Position numbers and translations under genes: made by a program | Part shown: one piece after another, positions 15,826 through 24,082 of the stretch | Layout of the letters: each line of letters starts with the position of its first letter | How positions within the stretch are numbered: position 1 is the stretch's first letter | The notes under the pieces: generated by a model | Seen by the model: only the letters and a program-made list of their open reading frames with translations | The model's database searches: none | What the model was told of the DNA's origin: nothing | Source: Alteribacter populi | GTDB lineage: Bacteria; Bacillota; Bacilli; Bacillales; Salisediminibacteriaceae | Reading direction: 5' to 3' | Assembly (NCBI RefSeq): GCF_002352765.1 | Contig: NZ_KZ293963.1 | Coordinates: 4,242,559 to 4,306,558 of the forward strand | Length of the DNA stretch: 64,000 nt

Positions 15826-16032
15826 CTATATTTGACTCTTTAAAACGAAAACTGCTTTTCTGCCAATTTTTTTCGTTTCAATTAAAGATAACTCCTCGAT
15901 TAACGGGGTTTTTAAATAGTCTCTTTCTAATTCGACTTCGGCCGCATGAAAAGCAGCGGCTTCTCCATCAGCCGCAACGACAATATGGACATTTTCTTCT
16001 TTATTAATAAGTGCTTCAAATCGATAGAGCTT
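15826..16032 (-). CDS. DUF3906 family small protein
   Basis: 68 residues beginning MKLYRFEALINKEENVHIVV with GTG as start, set by TAGGAGGAATTGCT; the longer in-frame ATG at 16056 would lie before that RBS. The small alpha/beta-like protein matches DUF3906, found beside siroheme and sulfite reductase genes in Bacillaceae. Function unknown; its place between the reductase gene and sumT suggests a role in siroheme delivery or reductase maturation (inference). 19 bases separate it from sumT. Confidence 0.8.
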   Translation of the reverse strand, partial: KLYRFEALINKEENVHIVVAADGEAAAFHAAEVELERDYLKTPLIEELSLIETKKIGRKAVFVLKSQI

Positions 16033-16115
16033 CACAGCAATTCCTCCTACTATCATCCATTTATTTTCCTTTCTCGGAAGGGGGAAATTCAGATTAAGAA
16101 CTTCATATTTTCATT

Positions 16116-16145
16116 CAGTGAAACGGGGAATACCCCATTTCACTG
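16116..16145 (-). other. Intercistronic hairpin in the sulfate operon
   Basis: CAGTGAAAtGGGG and CCCCgTTTCACTG form a twelve-base stem with a four-base loop in the 165-base gap between the sulfite reductase and DUF3906 genes. There is no T-tract on the minus strand, so it is unlikely to be a full terminator; it could protect the upstream mRNA from 3' exonucleases or be a processing site. Confidence 0.6.
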
Positions 16146-16197
16146 TGAAAAATTCTGTAGTAGCTCCTTAACCAAAAGGGAGACGTCAGTTTTGCAA

Positions 16198-17814
16198 TCA
16201 AGATACTTTTTCATTAATGATTGATGTCAGCTTTTCTTGAAGTGAATCTTTGCCTGTTCGTTCGAAAAAGTCATGAAAATTTTCTCCGGCGAATTTTTCA
16301 TCTTTAAAATGCGTTAAAAACTCAAGCAGCACATCGTTCAAATAAGAGGCTTCGATTTTCCCTTTGAGCTTTTGATTAAATTGAGCATTTTCTGAGAGCC
16401 TTCCGCCAACGTAGATTTCAAATGCTTCTACGAGCTCTTTGTTGTTATTTTTCATTTTGATTCCTTGAAGGCCGATATCTGCTATTTGCCGTTGTCCACA
16501 GGCGTTAGGACAGCCGACCATATGAATTCGAACTGGAACATCAACTGTCAAATGGTCGTCTAAGTATTCGGCGATTGCGCTCATGCGAGCTTTTGTTTCT
16601 ACGAGTGCTAAGTTGCAATATTCAATTCCGGTACAGGAGACTGAGTAACCAATAAAATGCTTAGGTTCGATGCTCATCCGATCTAAAAGGCTCTCATTTA
16701 AGAAAGCATCGACATCGTGATCTGCAATATACGGGATGACGACGTTTTGAGAATTACAAGTACGAATCTCACCTTTTCCATATTTTTTGGAGATACGAGC
16801 TAGTTCAACAAGCTCCTCTGAATACAGTCTTCCAACAGGGATATTTAAGCCGACATAGTTAAATCCATCTTGTTTTTGAGGGTGTACACCATAGAAATAA
16901 CCTGCATTCCAAGACTTAAATCGGTTCTCGCCTTTGGGAGGCAAGACAATAAATTCAGAAAGCTTTTCTTTTAACGTTTCTGGCCCCCAATCCGCCATTA
17001 AAAACTTCAATCTGGCGCGATGGCGTTTGTCGCGATACCCGTGATCACGAAAGATTGTTGTTATCGCCTCGGTTACTTCTTTTACTTGCTCTGGCTTTAC
17101 AAAAACATCGAGTTCCTGTGCTAGGAAAGGCTTTGCGGAAAGACCTCCACCAACATATACATGGAAGCCGACAACTTCCTCTCCATCGATTGTTTTTGTT
17201 GCGGGTACAAACGATAAGCAATGGATCTCTGCATTTTGTGCATTTTGTATATTTGAGGAGATCGATACTTTATATTTACGTGGGAGATTCGAATAGTCCC
17301 GATTTCCTTGAAAGTACCAATAGACCTCATCAACGATTGATCTTGTATCCATTAATTCATTTGGGTCTATTCCAGCTAACGGGTTGCCCACGATAGTTCG
17401 CATAATGTCTCCACATGCTCCAACAGAAGATAACCCTACGGCTTTAAGTCTATCGAAAATGTTAGGGATATTTTCGATCTCCAACCAATGAAATTGAACG
17501 GCTTGACGCGTTGTAATATCAATGACATTTCGACCATAATCTTTAGCAATGTCGGCTAACACAATAGCCTGTTCATTATTTAAAACTCCAGAGGGGATGT
17601 TGACCCTCATCATAAAGTAGCCGTCTTCTTTTGGTTTTTGTAAGTAAAGACCTGCCCATTTAAAACGAGACCACTGATCTTTCGGGATCGATTCGAATCC
17701 TTCTTTTGCATACTTTGGAATATCATCTAATATATCAAGACCATCTTTTTCTAGCTTTGCTTTTTCCTCTTTACTTAACTTTTCATTGTCTGCCCAAATT
17801 TTCGTGTGAGCCAT
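16198..17814 (-). CDS. Siroheme [4Fe-4S] sulfite (or nitrite) reductase, ferredoxin type
   Basis: 538 residues, single-polypeptide NirA/Sir architecture with two ferredoxin-like half-domains. The Fe-S/siroheme ligands are in SCTGIEYCNLA and VGCPNACGQRQ (C-x5-C and C-x3-C). The Arg/Lys-rich substrate-site segments (TTRQAVQFHW, RHRARLKFLMADWG) are present. It reduces sulfite to sulfide with six electrons, probably from ferredoxin or a flavoprotein, since no CysJ partner is encoded nearby. Operon context argues for sulfite over nitrite. The start at 17814 follows GAAAGGAGCAAACCAG; an upstream in-frame codon at 17832 is too close to the RBS. Confidence 0.9.
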   Translation of the reverse strand: MAHTKIWADNEKLSKEEKAKLEKDGLDILDDIPKYAKEGFESIPKDQWSRFKWAGLYLQKPKEDGYFMMRVNIPSGVLNNEQAIVLADIAKDYGRNVIDITTRQAVQFHWLEIENIPNIFDRLKAVGLSSVGACGDIMRTIVGNPLAGIDPNELMDTRSIVDEVYWYFQGNRDYSNLPRKYKVSISSNIQNAQNAEIHCLSFVPATKTIDGEEVVGFHVYVGGGLSAKPFLAQELDVFVKPEQVKEVTEAITTIFRDHGYRDKRHRARLKFLMADWGPETLKEKLSEFIVLPPKGENRFKSWNAGYFYGVHPQKQDGFNYVGLNIPVGRLYSEELVELARISKKYGKGEIRTCNSQNVVIPYIADHDVDAFLNESLLDRMSIEPKHFIGYSVSCTGIEYCNLALVETKARMSAIAEYLDDHLTVDVPVRIHMVGCPNACGQRQIADIGLQGIKMKNNNKELVEAFEIYVGGRLSENAQFNQKLKGKIEASYLNDVLLEFLTHFKDEKFAGENFHDFFERTGKDSLQEKLTSIINEKVS

Positions 17815-17854
17815 CTGGTTTGCTCCTTTCACAAGTGAAGAAATGATAAAAGTC

Positions 17855-18469
17855 TTAAGTTACAATTTGCTTTTCTATTAAGTAGTCTAAAATTTGCTCT
17901 ACCGATGCTTCGATCGATGACTCATCACTATAAATGATAAGCTCGGGGTTATCAGGCTCCTCATAAGGAGCGCTAATGCCTGTGAATTCTGCAATTTCTC
18001 CTTTTCTTGCCTTTTTATATAACCCTTTAGGATCGCGATTCTCACATTCTTGGATGCTGCACTTTACGAAAACTTCAATAAATTCTTCCTTTTCAACTAA
18101 ATCTCTTGCTAATAGGCGATCTTTTTGATATGGAGAAACGAAAGCTGTCAATACAATTGTGCCGTGATCAACAAATAATTTGGAAACCTCTCCAATACGG
18201 CGAATGTTTTCTTGACGATCGTCTGGACTGAAACCTAAATTTGCATTTAATCCGTGACGGACATTATCACCATCAAGTACGTAACTACGAATCTGTTTTT
18301 CGTATAATCGTTGGTTCACTGCATTGGCTAACGTTGATTTTCCTGAGCCCGAGAGCCCGGTAAACCATAAAACACAGCTCTTATGCCCATTAAGCTGAAT
18401 TCGATCACTTTTTGTCACAGCTAAATCATGCCAATGAATGTTGTTGCTTACATTAGTTTTTTGACTCAT
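17855..18469 (-). CDS. cysC: Adenylylsulfate kinase
   Basis: 204 residues. P-loop GLSGSGKSTLANAV, then VLDGDNVRHGLNANLGFS, the APS-kinase signature, and FVKCSIQECENRDPKGLYKKA. It phosphorylates APS to PAPS. Its ATG overlaps the sat stop by four bases. With cysC present the operon can supply PAPS, though the CysH encoded upstream is of the Fe-S type that can accept APS. Confidence 0.96.
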   Translation of the reverse strand: MSQKTNVSNNIHWHDLAVTKSDRIQLNGHKSCVLWFTGLSGSGKSTLANAVNQRLYEKQIRSYVLDGDNVRHGLNANLGFSPDDRQENIRRIGEVSKLFVDHGTIVLTAFVSPYQKDRLLARDLVEKEEFIEVFVKCSIQECENRDPKGLYKKARKGEIAEFTGISAPYEEPDNPELIIYSDESSIEASVEQILDYLIEKQIVT

Positions 18470-19605
18470 AGTCTAACTTTCATCCCTTCAATCAGTACTT
18501 TTACTACTTCTGCTCGACTAAATTCTGGCGGAGGTGTTTGACCATCGCGTAAAAGCTCGCGTACTTTCGTACCAGAGAGAATGACACGATCCTCTATTTC
18601 ATGAGGACATGTTTTTGTTGAGGCCATGTTTTCGCATTTCTTACAAAAGAAGCTGTGTTCAAAAAAGAGGGGAGTAATCCCTAATTCTTCTTTTGTAAAC
18701 TGTTGAAATATTTCCTGTGCCTCGTATGTGCCATAATAGTCTCCAACACCAGCATGGTCTCTTCCAACAATAAAATGTGTGCAACCGTAATTTTTACGAA
18801 CTAAGGCATGAAAAATGGCTTCTCTTGGTCCGGCATACCTCATTGATGCAGGGAAAACCGCTAGGAATACTCGGTTTTTTGGGTAATAATTTTCTAGCAA
18901 AACGTGATAGCTTTTCATTCTTACATCTGCTGGGATATCATCTGATTTTGTTTCACCTACAAGAGGGTTCAAAAAGAGTCCATCCACTGTTTCTAAAGCC
19001 GACTTCTGAATATACTCATGTGCTCGATGAACGGGGTTCCTCGTTTGAAAGCCGACAACCGTTTTCCACCCTTTATCTTGAAATGTTTTCCGGGTGTCAA
19101 CAGGCTCTAAATAATAATTGGAAAACTGTTCTTTCGCGTGCTTTTTCACTAACGTAATGGGGCCAGCTAAATACGTATCGCCTCTTTTGAGGATATTTCT
19201 GACCCCGGGGTGCTTCGTATCTTTTGTCTTATAAACTTGGATAGCTTCCATTGTTTGATCAGGAGAATAGACTTCTTCTAGCTCCAACACCCCGTAGGTT
19301 ATGCCACGATACGTTAAACGGATGAGCTCACCAATCTTTAAAGAAACAGCCTGTTCACTTGTTACCGTAAGCGTGATCGGGATGCTCCAAATTTCACCAG
19401 TCGATAATCGTAGGTGATGGACGACACTTTCATAATCTTTTTTTCCAAGGAACCCTGTTAATGGGCTGTAGGCCCCATTTGCAAGGAGCTCTAAGTCAGA
19501 TAATCCCGTTTTATCCAATTCAACGGAAGGTTTGATAGAAGTATAATCATAGCTTTCATCAATACGGTTAACGATGATGTCCCCGTGTGGAATACTTTCT
19601 GTCAT
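18466..19605 (-). CDS. sat: Sulfate adenylyltransferase (ATP sulfurylase)
   Basis: 379 residues, the length of the Bacillus homomeric enzyme. Signature QTRNPVHRAHEYIQK contains the HxxH nucleotide site, followed by GRDHAGVGDYYG and SGTKVRELLRDG. The cysteine pair in FFCKKCENMASTKTCPHE suggests a bound zinc as seen in some bacterial enzymes. Makes APS from sulfate and ATP. RBS AAGGAGTGATTTCAAA; seven bases separate it from cysH. Confidence 0.97.
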   Translation of the reverse strand: MTESIPHGDIIVNRIDESYDYTSIKPSVELDKTGLSDLELLANGAYSPLTGFLGKKDYESVVHHLRLSTGEIWSIPITLTVTSEQAVSLKIGELIRLTYRGITYGVLELEEVYSPDQTMEAIQVYKTKDTKHPGVRNILKRGDTYLAGPITLVKKHAKEQFSNYYLEPVDTRKTFQDKGWKTVVGFQTRNPVHRAHEYIQKSALETVDGLFLNPLVGETKSDDIPADVRMKSYHVLLENYYPKNRVFLAVFPASMRYAGPREAIFHALVRKNYGCTHFIVGRDHAGVGDYYGTYEAQEIFQQFTKEELGITPLFFEHSFFCKKCENMASTKTCPHEIEDRVILSGTKVRELLRDGQTPPPEFSRAEVVKVLIEGMKVRL

Positions 19606-19612
19606 TTTGAAA

Positions 19613-20356
19613 TCACTCCTTAATATTTGTTGTCTTTAAATGAAGACCACATTCTGTCTTTTCAAGACCAGACCACCGTCCTGCACGAAGATCTTCACCT
19701 TCCTTAACTGCAAATGTGCATGGCTCACAACCAATACTGGGGTACCCTTGATCATGCAGTGGATTGTAGGGTAAATGATGTTTTTCAATATACTGCCATA
19801 CATCATCCCAGCTCCAATGAATAAGTGGACAGACTTTAATAAGCTGAAACTTCTCATCTTTATTAACAAACTCGGTATTTGCCCGAGTGGGGGACTGGTC
19901 TCGCCTTAAGCCAGACAGCCAGGCTGTACTTCCTACCAATGCTTTTTTTAATGGCTTGTTCTTACGTAAGTCGCAGCATAAGTCTGGTTGAGTTTTCCAT
20001 AATTTTTCTCCATACCTTTCTTTTTGTTCATCGAGGCTTAATTCTGGTTGTACCATTTCAATTTGGAGCTGAGGATATTTTTCTTTTACGCGATCAATGA
20101 CATCATAGGTTTCGCGAAAGTGAACATGAGTATCTAGAAAAACGACCCTAGCATCTTTTTTAACATGACTTATCATGTCTAAAAGAACCATACCTTCTGC
20201 TCCGAAGCTGCAAGCATAAACTAGCTTTTCATCGAAAAAATTAAAGGCCCAGCTAATAACATCTTGTGCACCTAAATAACGCATTCTGTGATTAAAAAAC
20301 TGATAGTTTTTCTCTGAAAATGTATGGTAGTCTGCCTGGTTAACATTGTTGTCCAT
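19613..20356 (-). CDS. cysH: Phosphoadenylyl-/adenylyl-sulfate reductase (Fe-S type)
   Basis: 247 residues. PP-loop motif SFGAEGMVLLDMI, then the paired cysteines in DLCCDLRK and GCEPCTFAV that ligate a [4Fe-4S] cluster, and the catalytic Cys in the C-terminal ECGLH. This cluster-bearing class typically reduces APS and often PAPS, as B. subtilis CysH does. Start at 20356 is given by AAAAGGAGGACTCCTAAT; an ATG at 20389 overlaps the cysP stop but lacks an RBS. Confidence 0.95.
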   Translation of the reverse strand: MDNNVNQADYHTFSEKNYQFFNHRMRYLGAQDVISWAFNFFDEKLVYACSFGAEGMVLLDMISHVKKDARVVFLDTHVHFRETYDVIDRVKEKYPQLQIEMVQPELSLDEQKERYGEKLWKTQPDLCCDLRKNKPLKKALVGSTAWLSGLRRDQSPTRANTEFVNKDEKFQLIKVCPLIHWSWDDVWQYIEKHHLPYNPLHDQGYPSIGCEPCTFAVKEGEDLRAGRWSGLEKTECGLHLKTTNIKE

Positions 20357-20388
20357 ATTAGGAGTCCTCCTTTTCTCTGAAATGATCA

Positions 20389-21456
20389 CTAATTTCGGAT
20401 CGTTTGCCGTTCTATTTTCACAGAGCGATACAAACTTAGTGTTCCAATCGTAGCGATAATAATGGCAGATACTATGACAACGATATATGGGTTTGGGTGT
20501 AAAAATACATGAATCAAGCTAAACGAAATCACAAGTGATAGTACAGGAGAGACGATCCATACTTTCATAATTTTCTTTATCACATCCTTTTGCCAAATTT
20601 GAAATCCATTCTCAGAGAATCCAATTCCGATAATCCCTGAAGTAGTCGCTTGTGTTAGCGGAACCGGAACTCCAAAGATTGAAGCGATAATAACCAATCC
20701 ACCTCCCGTTCCAGATACTGCTGTGCCTTGAAGGAGAGAGAAGGAGGTTATTTTCTTGCCATTTGTCTCTAAAACTCTTCCCCCTAAGAGAAAGGCTCCT
20801 AGCGCTACGAAAAGTCCTCCGATCCAACCCCCTGTAGAACCTTCCATTAACCCTGCGCCTACTAAAGGGCCTATAGCGTTTGCAACGTTATTCATCCCAG
20901 CTGAGAAAGCCTCGATGAACCCAGTAAACACTAAAACAATGGCAAGCACTTTTCCCCATTTTCCTTTGCCTTTCAATTGTGGCCATTTTTCCTCTGCCAT
21001 TTTTATCACTTTCCCAAAAATAAAACACATAATAAAAGCGGTAAGAGGAACAATCAGCCAGAAAGAAATGATGAAAAGAACACTGGAAACATAAAGGGCT
21101 TGAAAGGCAACCCCTACGCCAACAACAGCTCCGATTGTCACTTCACTCGTAGATAGTGGAATACTAATGACGTTTGCTAGAAAAAGGGTCAGGCAAGAGG
21201 AGAGCAGGATGATGACGGCAACCTCCACAGAAAAAATAGTCGTTGGAATAATTCCTTTACCCACCGTTTTTACAACCTCTCCACCACCAATAACTGCACC
21301 AAGAAAGGCTCCAGTACCCGTCAGTAATAACGCAACCTTTTTTCGTTTGACAGCACCACTGCCGTATGCAGGTCCCATAGTAGCCGCAGCTCCACTTGCA
21401 CCAATATTCATTGCGAAAAATAATGCAACGATAATGGCAAAATAGGATAATAGCAC
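20389..21456 (-). CDS. cysP: Sulfate permease of the PiT family (CysP)
   Basis: 355 residues, about ten membrane segments in two PHO4-type repeats. N-terminal AMNIGASGAAATMGPAYGSG and the later GMNNVANAIGPLVGAGL are the duplicated PiT signatures. In B. subtilis the homologue imports sulfate rather than phosphate, and its place at the head of this operon supports that. GTG start at 21456 is eight bases after GGAGG; the TTG at 21471 precedes the RBS. First gene after the SAM riboswitch. Gene order is cysP-cysH, inverted relative to B. subtilis cysH-cysP. Confidence 0.93.
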   Translation of the reverse strand: MLLSYFAIIVALFFAMNIGASGAAATMGPAYGSGAVKRKKVALLLTGTGAFLGAVIGGGEVVKTVGKGIIPTTIFSVEVAVIILLSSCLTLFLANVISIPLSTSEVTIGAVVGVGVAFQALYVSSVLFIISFWLIVPLTAFIMCFIFGKVIKMAEEKWPQLKGKGKWGKVLAIVLVFTGFIEAFSAGMNNVANAIGPLVGAGLMEGSTGGWIGGLFVALGAFLLGGRVLETNGKKITSFSLLQGTAVSGTGGGLVIIASIFGVPVPLTQATTSGIIGIGFSENGFQIWQKDVIKKIMKVWIVSPVLSLVISFSLIHVFLHPNPYIVVIVSAIIIATIGTLSLYRSVKIERQTIRN

Positions 21457-21530
21457 ACCAAACACCTCCAATGATATGACGTAAATTTAAGTTTTTTTAT
21501 AAAACATATCGGTTTACTTGGTTTTAAGTA

Positions 21531-21563
21531 AATAAAAAGACCCCTTTCAAAGAAAAGAGGTCG
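21531..21563 (-). terminator. Riboswitch-controlled terminator of the sulfate operon
   Basis: On the minus strand GACCTCTTT and AAAGGGGTC (one G-T pair) form a stem followed by TTTTTATTTAC. It lies between the SAM aptamer and cysP, as expected for transcription attenuation. Confidence 0.85.
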
Positions 21564-21596
21564 ACTTTGTTTGTCATTAGATAAATGTCGTCGATC

Positions 21597-21704
21597 CCTT
21601 ATCTTTCAGTATGAAAACTGATGGAAGTAGCACCTTTTGATGTGGAATCAAAGGTTGCTGAGGAGTCATAGGGCCAATTCCCTCGTCCTCTCATGATAAG
21701 AGTG
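21597..21704 (-). ncRNA. SAM-I riboswitch (S-box)
   Basis: The minus strand reads CTCTTATCATGAGAGG, GAGGGAATTGGCCCTATGA, CAGCAACC, AAGGTGCTACTTCC and finally AGATAAGGG, the ordered conserved blocks of the S-box aptamer; the first and last segments pair as P1. It is followed by a terminator and then cysP, so high SAM should stop transcription of the sulfate assimilation operon, as for cysH of B. subtilis. Confidence 0.96.
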
Positions 21705-21934
21705 AAACTGTTATAGATTATTTTGAATATTTAGAGTGTAAAGTAAATAATGGGAGGAGTCAATAGGATATCGGAAAATTATATTTATTTAGGCTGAAGG
21801 TCGGAGGGGAACGATGGTTAAGAACATTTAGTAATAAACCAGCCAATTTATAATGACTCAGTAGCTTTTATCCAGTTCATTTTTCTCAGGATAACATAGT
21901 ATGAAGTGTACCTTTATGAATTGGAGGTGAGAAA

Positions 21935-22318
21935 ATGGCATTACAATTGATGAAGCTACAAATTACCGCAACAACAACTACAGAAGTGACTCCAGAACCA
22001 GAGAAATTCTTTTTTGTGACAACAACTCAAACAGAACCTGATTCCACACTTACGATTAATCCAGATGATTTCTTCCAAGATGATGGAACTGAGGCTACTG
22101 AGTTACCAGTTCTTGAAGAAGGAAATAGTTATTACAAAGTTTATATTAATGGTGTTTTACAAATGGAAGGTCTTACTACCTATACAGCTGGAGCTCCTAC
22201 AGTTGGTTCATTAGCTATCGCAGTGCCAGAGGGTGATGATCCTATTTTAGCTAATACACCGATCGTCTTAGAAGTAATGAATTACGATGCAAGTTCCGAA
22301 ACTACAGTAGAGACGTAA
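21935..22318 (+). CDS. DUF4183 family protein
   Basis: 127 residues, Thr-rich N-terminus (ITATTTTEVTPEPE) followed by the DUF4183 core: FFVTTTQTEPDSTLTI, then YYKVYINGVLQMEG and a C-terminal strand with PIVLEVMNYD. The family is common in spore formers and often sits with exosporium or collagen-like proteins; no enzymatic role is known. No signal peptide. RBS TTGGAGGTGAGAAA. Convergent with another DUF4183 gene. Confidence 0.85.
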   Translation: MALQLMKLQITATTTTEVTPEPEKFFFVTTTQTEPDSTLTINPDDFFQDDGTEATELPVLEEGNSYYKVYINGVLQMEGLTTYTAGAPTVGSLAIAVPEGDDPILANTPIVLEVMNYDASSETTVET

Positions 22319-22320
22319 AA

Positions 22321-22351
22321 GTGCAATAGTCTCCACTTTGGAGGCTATTGT
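22321..22351. terminator. Bidirectional terminator between the DUF4183 genes
   Basis: CAATAGTCTCC pairs with GGAGGCTATTG across a five-base loop, in the 34-base gap between the two convergent stops. Confidence 0.85.
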
Positions 22352-22352
22352 A

Positions 22353-22727
22353 TTAAGTAGTTAAAGTGACGAATTGGATTATAATAGGGACGCCCTTATG
22401 GGGAAGATCTCCCGTTTTTAATGAGAGCTCGCCTTCTTTAATATCATAAACATTCGGTGGTTGTAGCACGCCATTGATAAATACGTTTACATATGAAACA
22501 GTTTCAGGATCAAGGATCCCCTTATTTCCATAAGCCAATATCTCATCAGCGTCTGTATATAGAGATTTAGATCCATCAGAAATCGTGTTGTAATGGTAAG
22601 TTTCCCCTTGAAGCACTCGAAGGTCTTGTCTTTTCTTGAATGTTATATTGAGTTTAGTTGTGGCCTGAAACGAATCGTACACTTTTTTTGCCGAAACTAG
22701 GTGTTTCTGTTTTCTTCGCTTTTTCAT
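22353..22727 (-). CDS. DUF4183 family protein (basic N-terminus)
   Basis: 124 residues starting MKKRRKQKHLVSAKK, then the same core as its neighbour: GETYHYNTISDGSK, YVNVFINGVLQPPN and VPIIIQFVTLTT. The frame is open further upstream to 22889, but that part reads through a palindromic repeat; GAAGGTGATTTC fixes the start at 22727. The highly basic N-terminus contrasts with the acidic, Thr-rich neighbour. Confidence 0.85.
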   Translation of the reverse strand: MKKRRKQKHLVSAKKVYDSFQATTKLNITFKKRQDLRVLQGETYHYNTISDGSKSLYTDADEILAYGNKGILDPETVSYVNVFINGVLQPPNVYDIKEGELSLKTGDLPHKGVPIIIQFVTLTT

Positions 22728-22811
22728 GAAATCACCTTCATGTAAATACTGAAGCATCTCATTATGTATATGCCAAGGTTGTTCTGTAAGTTCAACGAAA
22801 AAAGAATTTCT

Positions 22812-22863
22812 GGTGCCTGACCCCCACTGCGTTAATGATGTACAGTGGTGGGGGTCAGGCACC
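22812..22863. repeat. REP-like palindrome, family E (copy 1)
   Basis: GGTGCCTGACCCCCACT and its inverted copy ending GTGGGGGTCAGGCACC form a 52-base hairpin, followed by TTTTTT. The same arms recur at 24815-24866 and 25574-25621. It lies just upstream of the minus-strand DUF4183 gene. Confidence 0.88.
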
Positions 22864-22925
22864 CTTTTTTGTCTTTTCAGTCTTAACATTCGACTTTAGC
22901 GTGTGTGGCGAATGTGAAGGCAAGG

Positions 22926-22980
22926 GAAAAGCATTATTGAGACTTTAAAACATGCGGCGGAATCTAATGCTGCTTTACTT
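22926..22980 (+). repeat. Partial dispersed repeat (family A 3' portion)
   Basis: ATTGAGACTTTAAAACATGCGGCGGAA parallels ACTTTAAAACATGCGGTGGAAG in the longer copy at 30515-30630. Only this part of the element is preserved here. Confidence 0.55.
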
Positions 22981-23859
22981 AGCTAATAAAAATTTCCGCA
23001 CTTCCTCCATAAACAGCTCTGGTTCCTCATAATGAGGAGTATGACCGCTACCGTCAAATGTAATAATTTGACCATTAGATGCATCGTTTATAAAATTGGA
23101 CGTGTGCGTTTCACATGCAACAGGATCATGTCTTCCATTAAGCATTAGCATCGGCACATGAACGTTTTTAATTTTTGGAAGGAGTGATTCAAAGATCTTT
23201 CCTTCATCACGTAGCAGGTTATAATGTATTTCTGACCTGTCGTAAAATTCCTCCCACTCATTGTCAGAGTAACAGGAATAATTCGTTGGGTTAGTCCATT
23301 CATATCGGTAAATTTCCATGCGGTTTTCCTCTAAACCTTGGCTTAGCCTCATATACCCTTCTGTAAGCTCACGTGGAGTTGCATTACTATTTCTGAACTC
23401 GATGCATTCATTAGCAAGGTCATCCTTACCGTACTTCCTAGCTATCTGAGCAGTTTTGGTAAGTAGGACACGACTTGTAACGGCGAAATCAAATGTAGCA
23501 CCCTCGAAAATCAACTTGTGAATCGAATCAGGGTGGATGCTAGCGTAATGGAGAGCCAGGTATCCACCGAAAGAGTGACCAATGACTGACCACTTTTTGA
23601 TATCTAATGTATTTCTTAATGTTTCACAATCTTCAACGAGATCGTCAAGCCCAAAGTCTTCTTCCGGCTTAATCGCTTCAGATCGACATACACCTCGCTG
23701 ATCAATCGCAATGACTCGGAAATGTTGTGACAGTCTTTCTGCTTGATGTTGGGAAAAATCAAAGCAGCTTTCTCCTGGACCGCCGTGTAAATATAAAATG
23801 GCATGCTCGTTCTCTTTTCCAAACTCTTCAACAAATAAATCTTTACCGCGAATGTTCAC
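22975..23859 (-). CDS. Alpha/beta hydrolase, proline iminopeptidase-like (S33)
   Basis: 294 residues. Oxyanion motif LYLHGGPGESC, nucleophile elbow VIGHSFGGYLAL (catalytic Ser), acid MLNGRHDPVAC and catalytic His in FDGSGHTPHYEEP. HGGPG with a lid of about 100 residues in the middle is typical of S33 prolyl iminopeptidase-type enzymes and of lactone/ester hydrolases; the substrate cannot be fixed. GTG start after TTGGAGGGATTGAA. Cytosolic. Confidence 0.88.
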   Translation of the reverse strand: MNIRGKDLFVEEFGKENEHAILYLHGGPGESCFDFSQHQAERLSQHFRVIAIDQRGVCRSEAIKPEEDFGLDDLVEDCETLRNTLDIKKWSVIGHSFGGYLALHYASIHPDSIHKLIFEGATFDFAVTSRVLLTKTAQIARKYGKDDLANECIEFRNSNATPRELTEGYMRLSQGLEENRMEIYRYEWTNPTNYSCYSDNEWEEFYDRSEIHYNLLRDEGKIFESLLPKIKNVHVPMLMLNGRHDPVACETHTSNFINDASNGQIITFDGSGHTPHYEEPELFMEEVRKFLLAK

Positions 23860-24082
23860 TTCAATCCCTCCAATTATGATTTAATGATGATTGTCTCTCT
23901 TGCCAACCATTGGGAGGGGCTCGCGCTCGAGGAAGGACACAAAGTTAAAATTCGTGTTCTTTATAATTCATAAAAATCCTCCTTTGGGATTATATACAAA
24001 TAATGGTATCATAATGATGTGAAAATTCAAACAAAAGAGCTTGTTTCATAGGTTCATATGTAAGTAAAGGAGAGACTGGAAA

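Noticed and set aside
23880..24000. Seven-codon leader-like ORF with AAAGGAGG upstream of the hydrolase gene (minus strand)
   Set aside because: Frame stops at once and no attenuator structure follows; probably decayed sequence.
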